Below, in pieces: positions 1 to 5,806 of a stretch of DNA of 13,693 bases; the stretch's first letter is position 1, and each line of letters begins with the position of its first letter. The notes under the pieces are model-generated. The model was not told where the DNA came from and searched no databases. It worked only from the letters and a program-made list of their open reading frames with translations. This DNA comes from Bacillota bacterium (GTDB taxonomy: Bacteria > Bacillota > Clostridia > Peptostreptococcales > Anaerovoracaceae), in the NCBI GenBank assembly GCA_017534025.1, contig JAFWDF010000105.1:1-13693 (forward strand). Reading direction: 5' to 3'. The position numbers were made by a program, and so were the translations under genes.

Positions 1-50
1 CTGTAGCATCTGATTAAATAATCATTCTTGATAAGGTTTTTATTCAGCAC
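1..50 (-). CDS. 5' end of an unidentified gene running off the left edge
   Basis: A GTG codon at 48-50 (minus strand) is preceded, seven bases away, by a strong Shine-Dalgarno (AAAGGAGC, 57-64). The frame stays open for 16 full codons to the window edge and reads MLNKNLIKNDYLIRCY if GTG is read as Met. It lies downstream of the ABC operon terminator, so it should be a separate transcription unit with its promoter in the AT-rich stretch 51-235. Sixteen residues are too few to assign a family. The call rests on the ribosome binding site, its spacing and the open frame only; a short leader peptide is an alternative. Confidence 0.5.
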   Translation of the reverse strand, partial: MLNKNLIKNDYLIRCY

Positions 51-235
51 GACAAAGCTCCTTTCGCTTTTGAATAACTGTACACATTCTTTGTTTATGG
101 GTCCTAGTATACAATCTTTTTCATTCTTTTGCAGTAATTATTTTGTATTTTTCGTCAAATATACAATTTTTTTTAGTGGAATCGTATTTTTCTTAATTGT
201 ATCCAAATATTTTTCGTATAATTGTAAAATTGCAA
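51..235. other. AT-rich intergenic region with repeated ATTGTATA-like motifs
   Basis: This stretch is far richer in A and T than the flanking genes and holds no supported gene. On the minus strand it must carry the promoter of the partial gene at the left edge. The best -10-like hexamer is TATACT (106-111), without a good -35. The motif ATTGTATA (minus strand) occurs at 160-167 and at 108-115, the second overlapping the TATACT. ATACAATT (161-168) and AATTGTAT (195-202) form an inverted pair. TATTTTTC is repeated at 146, 186 and 208. Some repetition is expected by chance in such AT-rich DNA. Confidence 0.4.
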
Positions 236-268
236 AAATAAATGCCGGTCCGGCAGGGCCGAACCGAC
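231..268 (-). terminator. Intrinsic terminator of the ABC importer operon
   Basis: Read on the minus strand, GTCGGTTCGGC (258-268), loop CCT (255-257) and GCCGGACCGGC (244-254) form an 11-bp stem with two G-U pairs, followed by ATTTATTTTT. It lies about 35 bases after the ATPase stop codon, as expected for the end of the operon. Confidence 0.85.
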
Positions 269-303
269 TATTTTATGCTATTCTGGATTCAATTTGAAAA
301 ATA

Positions 304-1098
304 TTAAGACAACAGAGCCTTGTCATTTGCGAATTGTTCGCCGCTGACCTCTTCGAATTTCTGCAAAAGATCATCCACGGTGAGATTTTTCTTTTCTTCG
401 CCGCCGATATTCAGGATGATTTTCCCTTCATTCATCATAATGAGCCGGTTTCCGTACTTGATCGCATCCAGCATGTTATGCGTAACCATCAGCGTAGTCA
501 GATTGTCTTCCCGGATCATTTTTTCGGACAACGCGAGTACTTTCGCTGCCGTTTTCGGGTCCAGCGCTGCTGTATGTTCGTCCAGCAGCAGGATCTTCGG
601 CTTTTTCAGCGTCGCCATCAACAGTGTCAGCGCCTGCCGCTGTCCGCCGGACAGAAGACCGACCTTGTTGGACATGCGGTCTTCCAGGCCGAGGTCCAGT
701 TCCCGCAGTGCTTCCCTGTACATGGCCTTTTCTTTTTTGGTGATCCCCCAGCGCAGAGTCCGGCGGTCTCCCCGCCGCATGGCCAGCGCCAGGTTTTCCT
801 GAATTTCCATAGTTGCAGCCGTTCCGTTCATCGGATCCTGGAACACTCGCCCGATATACTTGGCCCGCTTGTGTTCCGGCATCCCGGTAACATCAATGCC
901 GTCCAGCAGAATGCTGCCTTCATCTACCGGCCATACGCCTGCCACGGCATTAAGAACGGTCGACTTGCCGGCGCCGTTGCCGCCGATCACGGTCACGAAA
1001 TCCCCTTCGTCCAGCGTCAGCGAAACGCCGTCCAGGGCTACTTTTTCATTAATCGTTCCCTTATTAAAGGTTTTATGAATATTCCGAATCTCCAGCAT
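304..1098 (-). CDS. ABC importer ATP-binding protein (TrpZ-like)
   Basis: This 264-residue protein is the cytoplasmic ATPase that powers the importer encoded by the two genes before it. It has a Walker A (GGNGAGKST, 39-47), Q-loop Gln87, signature LSGGQ (149-153), Walker B ILLLDE (169-174) followed by HTAALDP, and the switch histidine in VTHN (His207). The DEHTAALDP sequence (His where many ABC ATPases have Pro) is usual for ATPases paired with PF04392-type binding proteins. The ATG overlaps the permease stop codon (TAATG), with a G-rich Shine-Dalgarno upstream, so translation is probably coupled. Substrate cannot be read from this subunit. It is the last gene of the operon, before a strong terminator. 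Confidence 0.93.
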   Translation of the reverse strand: MLEIRNIHKTFNKGTINEKVALDGVSLTLDEGDFVTVIGGNGAGKSTVLNAVAGVWPVDEGSILLDGIDVTGMPEHKRAKYIGRVFQDPMNGTAATMEIQENLALAMRRGDRRTLRWGITKKEKAMYREALRELDLGLEDRMSNKVGLLSGGQRQALTLLMATLKKPKILLLDEHTAALDPKTAAKVLALSEKMIREDNLTTLMVTHNMLDAIKYGNRLIMMNEGKIILNIGGEEKKNLTVDDLLQKFEEVSGEQFANDKALLS

Positions 1099-2021
1099 TA
1101 TTCAGCCGCCCCCTTTCTGGCCGCTTTGCGGAACGAAGATACGCTCTGCGCTTTCAGGTAAGGCACCGCCAGGAAGATCGCTACCACGATGGCGGAGAAC
1201 AGTTTGAGATCCTGCGAAGGCAGTCCCAGCCAGAGAACGAATGTAATAACAATATAGTAAATGATTGCGCCCAGCGCGGCAAATCCCATGCGCAGAGCGA
1301 AATTCATGTATTTCCCGAAGAAAGCGTCGCCCAGCACCTCGCCGATGATAACGGCTGCCAGACCGATGACGATCGCACCGCGGCCCATGTTGACGTCCGC
1401 GTTGCCCTGGTACTGCGCCAGCAGTCCGCCCGCCAGGCCGACCAGCGCGTTGGAAATGGCCAGCGCGATAATCTTGGCTGTGGAAGTGCTGATGCCCTGC
1501 GCCCGGGACATATTTTCATTGCAGCCCGTTGCACGAATGGTGAAGCCGGATTCAGTACCGAAATACCAGTACAGAACGGCAATGAGCACGATCACCATGA
1601 TAAGTCCGACGATCAGTGCCTGCGGAATGTAGCGGAGAGAGATCACCAGATTGTATTTATCGACACTGACCGCCTGATTGGACTTCCCCATAACGTTCAG
1701 GTTGATGGAATACAATGCAATTTGCGACAGAATCCCCGCAAGAATATCCGGGATTCCCAGCAAAGTGTGAAGAATTCCGGTAACCAGGCCCGCCAGAGCG
1801 CCTCCTATCGTTGAAAAAACAAGAACAACGATCGGCGAATAGCCTTGTAAAATGAGCATAACCGCAATAGCTCCGCCGAATGCCAGCGTACCATCCACGG
1901 TCAGATCTGCAAAATTTAAAACTTTAAAAGTGATGAATACACCGATCGCCATGATGCCCCAGATCAGGCCCTGGGCGACCGATGCAGGCATTGCTCTGAA
2001 CAATGCAAAAATGTCCAGCAT
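1098..2021 (-). CDS. ABC importer permease (TrpY-like, branched-chain-type fold)
   Basis: This 307-residue integral membrane protein has about eight hydrophobic segments, among them a first one at about residues 11-33 and a final one just before a basic C-terminal tail. Sequences such as LNFADLTVDGTLAFGG and GLAGGLLAQYQGNADVNMG are typical of the permeases that accompany PF04392 binding proteins (TrpXYZ-type importers). A longer frame begins at 2066, but the start at 2021 is preferred. It has GGAGG six bases upstream, and the longer version would begin inside the terminator hairpin at 2053-2076. The stop overlaps the ATPase start by one base. Expression probably depends on readthrough of that upstream terminator. 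Confidence 0.92.
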   Translation of the reverse strand: MLDIFALFRAMPASVAQGLIWGIMAIGVFITFKVLNFADLTVDGTLAFGGAIAVMLILQGYSPIVVLVFSTIGGALAGLVTGILHTLLGIPDILAGILSQIALYSINLNVMGKSNQAVSVDKYNLVISLRYIPQALIVGLIMVIVLIAVLYWYFGTESGFTIRATGCNENMSRAQGISTSTAKIIALAISNALVGLAGGLLAQYQGNADVNMGRGAIVIGLAAVIIGEVLGDAFFGKYMNFALRMGFAALGAIIYYIVITFVLWLGLPSQDLKLFSAIVVAIFLAVPYLKAQSVSSFRKAARKGAAE

Positions 2022-2027
2022 TTCTAT

Positions 2028-2032
2028 CCTCC
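2028..2032 (-). promoter_or_regulatory. Ribosome binding site fixing the permease start
   Basis: GGAGG on the minus strand, six bases before ATG 2019-2021. It favours this codon over the upstream in-frame ATG at 2066. Confidence 0.8.
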
Positions 2033-2045
2033 ATGCAGGCAGGTT

Positions 2046-2079
2046 TAAAAAAGGCGGTAGTTGCATACCTACCGCCTTT
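2046..2079 (-). terminator. Terminator between binding-protein and permease genes
   Basis: On the minus strand GGCGGTAG (2069-2076) and CTACCGCC (2053-2060) pair perfectly around an 8-base loop and are followed by six Ts. Flanking A/T pairs can lengthen the stem to 11 bp. It lies about 45 bases after the binding-protein stop and about 30 before the permease start. Partial termination here would give more binding protein than permease and ATPase. Confidence 0.85.
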
Positions 2080-2123
2080 CACCTGCGATCCGATTAATTC
2101 AGGTCAAAGACCTCGTGATGACC

Positions 2124-3134
2124 TTATTCAGCATCCAATTCGAGAGCGACATAATCATCCGGCAGAGTAATGTTGAGTGCTTTTGCGATTTCCGGATTGT
2201 ATTCCTTTACAACGTTCTTCGCATAGGCAATTTCAACTGTTCCAGGATCAGTGCCGTTCTGCAGGATATCCGCAGCGATTTCGCCGGCAGCATAGCCCAG
2301 ATCATAGTAGGAAATGGACAGCGTAGCGAGACCGCATGCCTTGCAGATGCCTTCTTCGCCTGCAACGATTGGAATGTTTGCAGGAGCCGCAATGTTGTTG
2401 ATGATTTCCGTATTGGAAGCCATGGTGTTATCAGTAGGGATGTACAGAACATCACATTCTGCAATCGCACTGGTAGTAACGGACTGAACTTCGTTGGAGT
2501 CAGCTGCCGCATAAGCCTTGTGCGCTACGCCCAGCTTGTCCAGTTCAGCGCCGATATTTTCAACCTGATATACGGAGTTTGCTTCCGCGGAGCAGTACAG
2601 GATACCTACCTGCTTAACTTCCGGGAAGAGTTCCTTGATCATGGCAGCCTGCTGATCCAGCGGAGCCAGGTCGGAAGTACCGGTTACATTGGAGCCGGTT
2701 GCGCCGGTCCAGTCAGCGATGTCCAGAGCAGACGCATAATCCGTGATGGATGTACCGACGATAGGAATATCGGATGTTGCCTGCGCAGTCGCCTGCAGAG
2801 CAGGAGTCGCATTGGCAAAGATCAGATCCACTTTGTTGGTTACGAAACCGGAAGCGATGGTTGCGCAGTTTGCCTGCTCACCCTGTGCGTTCTGGAAATC
2901 GAACTTCACATTTTCCTCACCGAGAGCTTCCTTGACTGCGTCCTGGAAACCTTCCGAGGCTGCGTCCAGAGCAGGGTGCTCCAGAAGCTGGATCATACCG
3001 ATGGAATAAGACGCATCTCCACCTGCATCCTTAGATGCTGCAGAGCCGCCGTTCGATGCAGTACCGCAGCCTGCCAGTGCGAACACGGACAGCATGGCCA
3101 CGAGTACCAGCGCTACAATTTTCTGATTTCTCAT
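2124..3134 (-). CDS. ABC importer substrate-binding lipoprotein (PF04392, TrpX-like)
   Basis: This 336-residue protein starts with a signal peptide (basic residues, hydrophobic stretch 6-19) and a lipobox Leu-Ala-Gly-Cys with Cys23 as the lipidation site, followed by a Gly/Ser/Ala-rich linker to about residue 40. The mature part (SYSIGMIQLLEHPALDAASEG, then later LIFANATPALQA, PIVGTSITDYASAL and PAYAAGEIAADIL-like segments) matches the ABC_sub_bind family, whose studied members bind tryptophan or related aromatic amino acids. The ligand here is therefore a guess from the family. The ATG has GGAGGAAG upstream. It is the first gene of the operon, behind a strong promoter and a roughly 120-base structured leader, and is followed by an internal terminator. 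Confidence 0.92.
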   Translation of the reverse strand: MRNQKIVALVLVAMLSVFALAGCGTASNGGSAASKDAGGDASYSIGMIQLLEHPALDAASEGFQDAVKEALGEENVKFDFQNAQGEQANCATIASGFVTNKVDLIFANATPALQATAQATSDIPIVGTSITDYASALDIADWTGATGSNVTGTSDLAPLDQQAAMIKELFPEVKQVGILYCSAEANSVYQVENIGAELDKLGVAHKAYAAADSNEVQSVTTSAIAECDVLYIPTDNTMASNTEIINNIAAPANIPIVAGEEGICKACGLATLSISYYDLGYAAGEIAADILQNGTDPGTVEIAYAKNVVKEYNPEIAKALNITLPDDYVALELDAE

Positions 3135-3254
3135 TTTCTTCCTCCAGAATTAAATAGCTTAAACTTTATCAGCTTTGTTACTGTTATGCAATGAAGTGCA
3201 GTAATTCGAATATAGCGCCTGCGGCTGCAGGCGCTACAGCTGATAGAACTTTAC
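3135..3254 (-). promoter_or_regulatory. Structured 5' leader of the ABC importer: candidate three-way-junction RNA
   Basis: The predicted transcript begins near 3254. UAUCAGCU (3238-3245) pairs perfectly with AGCUGAUA (3167-3174); beyond one C/A mismatch a further five pairs including wobbles can extend it outward. Inside lie a 10-bp hairpin, UAGCGCCUGC-AGCC-GCAGGCGCUA (3213-3236), and a 6-bp hairpin, UUACUG/CAGUAA (3199-3204 with 3178-3183) around a 15-base loop. Joining strands are one base, UAUUCGAA, and CAA. No U-tract follows, so it is not a plain terminator; about 30 bases separate it from the Shine-Dalgarno. It has no T-box consensus. Function is unknown; the structure is hand-folded. 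Confidence 0.55.
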
Positions 3255-3260
3255 CCTTTC

Positions 3261-3288
3261 ATTATAATCCCTGCCCTTGAGAAGTCAA
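3261..3288 (-). promoter_or_regulatory. Sigma-A-type promoter of the ABC importer operon
   Basis: On the minus strand TTGACT (3283-3288) and TATAAT (3261-3266) are separated by 16 bases, which is close to consensus. Transcription should start near 3254. An AT-rich element directly upstream (3289-3310) could serve as an UP element. Confidence 0.85.
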
Positions 3289-3305
3289 TGTAATTTTATA
3301 TTACA
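3289..3305. repeat. Inverted repeat TGTAAT-N5-ATTACA next to the -35
   Basis: A perfect 6-bp inverted repeat with a 5-bp spacer abuts the -35 hexamer of the ABC importer promoter. The position would suit an operator or activator site. In AT-rich DNA it may also be just part of an UP element. Confidence 0.4.
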
Positions 3306-3376
3306 AAAACAGAGATACATTGATCAGAGGTCCTGTTCAGCTGCAGAATTCCGCATGACTGCCGGAACCGGTTCCG

Positions 3377-4531
3377 CTACAGACGCGCCAGGGTTTCCAT
3401 AATATAGTCTGCGTATTCTTCGCTTGTCGCTCCGTTGCTGCGGCCGGTCAGCACAACTTTTTTCTCCGCGGAGGAACAGATATACAGAGCTTCTTCCAGC
3501 TTTTCCGATTCCTTCCGGTAGCCGATGTGGCTCAGCAGCATGGCCGCTGCCTTGATGATGCTGCTCGGATCCGCGTAGATCTCGCGGCCTTCCTGCACCA
3601 TGCGCGGTGCTGACCCGTGAACCGCTTCAAACATCGCGTATCTCTTGCCGATATTGGCGCTGCCTGCAGTCCCTACGCCGTCCTGAATTTCAGCCGCTTC
3701 GTCAGTGATAATGTCTCCGTACAGATTCGGAAGCACCACTACCTGGAAATCTCTTCTGCGCTGTTCGTCCAGAAGCTTCGCCGTCATGATATCAATGTAC
3801 CAGTCGTCCGCCGTGATCTCCGGATACTCTTCCGCGATTTTATAAAACACATCCAGGAATTTCCCGTCCGTTGTTTTAATGATATTGGCCTTCGTAACTG
3901 CCGTCACTCTGGTTCTGCCGTTCTGTCTGGCATTTTCAAATGCGGCGCGGATAATGCGTTCACAGCCCTGGGTGGTCGCAATGGTGAAATCGATGCCCAG
4001 GTCTTCGGTAATGTTAATGCCTTCCTTGCCGGCAGCATAGCCGCCTTCCGTATTTTCTCTGTAAAACATCCAGTCGATTCCCAGCTCCGGAATCCTGACC
4101 GGACGTACGTTGGCAAAGAGATCCAGCGCTTTCCGCATGGCCACATTGGCGGACTCCACATTCGGCCACTGGTCGCCCTTGCGCGGTGTAGTAGTCGGTC
4201 CCTTGAGAATCACGTCGCACTGCTTCAGCTCTTCGAGCACTGCCGGCGGGATAGCCGCCATTTCAGCTGCACGCCGTTCAATGGTGAGCCCGTCGATCGT
4301 ACGGATTTCCACGCGGCCGCTCTCGATATCCGCCGCCAGCAGATACCGGAGGATCCGTTCCGCCTGTGCCGTAATGGCCGGCCCGATGCCGTCGCCACCG
4401 CAGACGCCGATAACAATGTGTTCTTTATTGCTGTAATCCACAAAATCGCCCTGTGCCTTCATTTCTTCCACGCGGGCGAGCTGCTGTTCGATCAGCGCGG
4501 TCCATTTTGCTTTTACTTCTTCCAGATTCAT
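3377..4531 (-). CDS. icd: Isocitrate dehydrogenase-like (isocitrate/isopropylmalate dehydrogenase family)
   Basis: This 384-residue enzyme of the beta-decarboxylating dehydrogenase family should oxidise isocitrate to 2-oxoglutarate and CO2 in the cytoplasm. Seen: GGDGIGP (45-51), the Ser-X-Asn substrate motif SANVAMRK (Ser127, Asn129, Arg133) with downstream NVRP (Arg143), YRENTEGGY (157-165), Lys214, and metal-binding aspartates Asp247, Asp273 and Asp277. Ser127-X-Asn129 favours isocitrate over isopropylmalate. In the cofactor loop HGSAP (305-309) is followed by Arg310, where NAD enzymes usually carry Asp, so cofactor use is open. A roughly 37-residue N-terminal helix-like extension precedes the core. 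Shine-Dalgarno GAGGG lies seven bases from the ATG. No aconitase, citrate synthase or leu gene is nearby. Confidence 0.82.
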   Translation of the reverse strand: MNLEEVKAKWTALIEQQLARVEEMKAQGDFVDYSNKEHIVIGVCGGDGIGPAITAQAERILRYLLAADIESGRVEIRTIDGLTIERRAAEMAAIPPAVLEELKQCDVILKGPTTTPRKGDQWPNVESANVAMRKALDLFANVRPVRIPELGIDWMFYRENTEGGYAAGKEGINITEDLGIDFTIATTQGCERIIRAAFENARQNGRTRVTAVTKANIIKTTDGKFLDVFYKIAEEYPEITADDWYIDIMTAKLLDEQRRRDFQVVVLPNLYGDIITDEAAEIQDGVGTAGSANIGKRYAMFEAVHGSAPRMVQEGREIYADPSSIIKAAAMLLSHIGYRKESEKLEEALYICSSAEKKVVLTGRSNGATSEEYADYIMETLARL

Positions 4532-4565
4532 ACCTGTACCCTCTTCTTCAGATCAAGTAAACATG

Positions 4566-4616
4566 AAAAACAAAAGGGCATCCGCCGGACACCCGTAGGA
4601 TGCCGCAGGGATGCCC
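4566..4616 (-). terminator. Terminator after rplM-rpsI, with duplicated 5' arm
   Basis: On the minus strand GGGCATCC (4609-4616) pairs with GGATGCCC (4576-4583), followed by TTTTGTTTTT. An inner GGCATCC (4598-4604) offers a second, shorter partner for the same 3' arm. It lies about 80 bases after the rpsI stop and only about 35 before the icd start, so it also controls readthrough into icd. Confidence 0.8.
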
Positions 4617-4695
4617 CGAAATCTCATGTCTTCTGCCATGCGGTTTTCCGCCCGTACGGGCAGAACCGGCTGCTGCGTATCGGTTCCCGCTCTGA

Positions 4696-5088
4696 TTATC
4701 TCTTGGAGAACTGGGACGCTCTTCTGGCCTTCTTGAGACCGTACTTCTTTCTTTCCTTCATTCTCGGATCTCTTGTGAGGAAGCCGGCAGCCTTCAGGGA
4801 AGGTCTGTTTTCCGGATCCGCACTGACGAGAGCTCTGGAAATGCCGTGGCGCAGAGCGCCGGCCTGACCGGTGGTGCCGCCGCCGTCAACCAGCGCGATG
4901 ACATCAAACTTGCCTTCGTTGCCGGAAATGATGAACGGACGCTTTACTTCATTCTTCAGTGTATCGAGAGGGAAGTATTCCTCCAGGTCTTTCTTATTTA
5001 CGGTAATCTTACCGGTGCCGGGAACGAGTCTTACTCTGGCTACCGCTTTTTTTCTTCTGCCTGTTCCAATAAATACAGTGTTTGCCAT
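4696..5088 (-). CDS. rpsI: 30S ribosomal protein S9
   Basis: The 130-residue protein has the usual S9 length and hallmarks: GTGRRKKAVARVRL near the N-terminus, GKITVN, the central GGGTTGQAGALRHGISRAL, FLTRDPRMKERKKYG, and the basic C-terminal tail ending in QFSKR that reaches the ribosomal P site. The ATG is preceded by GGGAGGAG. It follows rplM by 21 bases, the standard L13-S9 pair, and is probably co-transcribed with it. Assignment is certain. Confidence 0.98.
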   Translation of the reverse strand: MANTVFIGTGRRKKAVARVRLVPGTGKITVNKKDLEEYFPLDTLKNEVKRPFIISGNEGKFDVIALVDGGGTTGQAGALRHGISRALVSADPENRPSLKAAGFLTRDPRMKERKKYGLKKARRASQFSKR

Positions 5089-5109
5089 TTTTTGATCTCC
5101 TCCCTTACT

Positions 5110-5538
5110 TTAGAATTCCCAGATCTCAGGCTGCTGTGCAGCATGCTTGTGCTCAGGACCTGCATAAACCTTGAGCTTCTTGAACATCTGTCTGCCCAGT
5201 TTGCCGTTCGGCATCATGCCCTTGACAGCGTGTCTGATGATCTCTTCAGGTGCTTTGTTAAGCAGCTGTTCGAAAGTAGTTTCGCGGAGACCGCCCGGAT
5301 AACCGGTATGTCTCTTGTAGATCTTTTCTTTTCTCTTCTTGCCGGTTACTTCCACCTTCTCCGCATTGATGATGATGACATAGTCGCCAGTATCAACGTG
5401 AGGAGTGAAAATCGGCTTCTTCTTGCCTCTCAGGATGGAAGCGGCTTCCGCGGCAACCTTGCCCAGCGTCTTGCCTTCCGCGTCGATGACATACCATTTT
5501 CTTTCGACGTCCTGAGGCTTTGCGATGTAGGAACTCAT
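5110..5538 (-). CDS. rplM: 50S ribosomal protein L13
   Basis: The 142-residue protein matches L13 throughout: KWYVIDAEGKTLGKVA near the start, GDYVIIINAEKVEVTGKK, YKRHTGYPGGL, and the C-terminal MMPNGKLGRQMFKKLKVY followed by GPEHKHAAQQPE. L13 is an early 23S rRNA assembly protein. The start has an AGGAGG Shine-Dalgarno at good spacing. It is the first gene of the L13-S9 operon and has a leader with a stable hairpin. Assignment is certain. Confidence 0.98.
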   Translation of the reverse strand: MSSYIAKPQDVERKWYVIDAEGKTLGKVAAEAASILRGKKKPIFTPHVDTGDYVIIINAEKVEVTGKKRKEKIYKRHTGYPGGLRETTFEQLLNKAPEEIIRHAVKGMMPNGKLGRQMFKKLKVYAGPEHKHAAQQPEIWEF

Positions 5539-5640
5539 GTGAAAACCTCCTGGCCTACTCAGATATTGCTATCGTTTTCGGCGTCCAATAAAATAATTTA
5601 ACTGTGCGGTCACGGCCGGTCATCCAGCCTGCACCGTATA
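5539..5640 (-). promoter_or_regulatory. rplM leader region with stable hairpin (possible L13 leader)
   Basis: On the minus strand CGGT (5633-5636), GGCTGG (5624-5629), loop ATGA, CCGGCC (5614-5619) and ACCG (5607-5610) make a hairpin of 4 + 6 bp with a symmetric 3x3 internal loop. It lies about 70 bases before the L13 start codon. An L13 leader RNA family that regulates rplM is known in Firmicutes; the position fits, but I could not check the match. A possible promoter (TTGAGT 5664-5669, TACTAT 5638-5643) has a 20-base spacer, is weak, and its predicted start would cut into the hairpin. Confidence 0.4.
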
Positions 5641-5714
5641 GTAAACGCCCCGGAGGGCCGATTACTCAAAAGAATCAGTCATACCCGAAAAATCCGTCTT
5701 CATTTTCAGGCACG

Positions 5715-5793
5715 AAAAAAGCGCGAATATTTCTTTCGCATAACATCAAGAGTATATCGGTACTCCGAACGCTTGTCAAGAAAATATTCGCGC
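5715..5793 (-). terminator. Terminator after tyrS with long, nested loop
   Basis: On the minus strand GCGCGAATATTT (5782-5793) pairs perfectly over 12 bp with AAATATTCGCGC (5721-5732), followed at once by six Ts (5715-5720). The 49-base loop contains a second hairpin, GAGTA/TACTC (5750-5754 with 5761-5765). It begins 13 bases after the tyrS stop codon and closes the prfA-ywlC-rpiB-tyrS unit. Confidence 0.75.
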
Positions 5794-5806
5794 AGTTCGT
5801 CAGGAT

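Noticed and set aside
28..297. Phe-rich 89-codon open frame on the plus strand in the AT-rich left end
   Set aside because: No ribosome binding site, composition follows the AT-rich DNA, and it runs through the ABC operon terminator hairpin.
3315..3350. Possible terminator after icd (ACAG ... CTGTTTTTG on the minus strand)
   Set aside because: Only four outer base pairs and three inner pairs with irregular gaps; too weak to call.
3135..3376. T-box riboswitch before the TrpX-like operon
   Set aside because: I looked for the AGGGTGGNACCGCG-type T-box sequence and a following terminator with U-tract. Neither is present.
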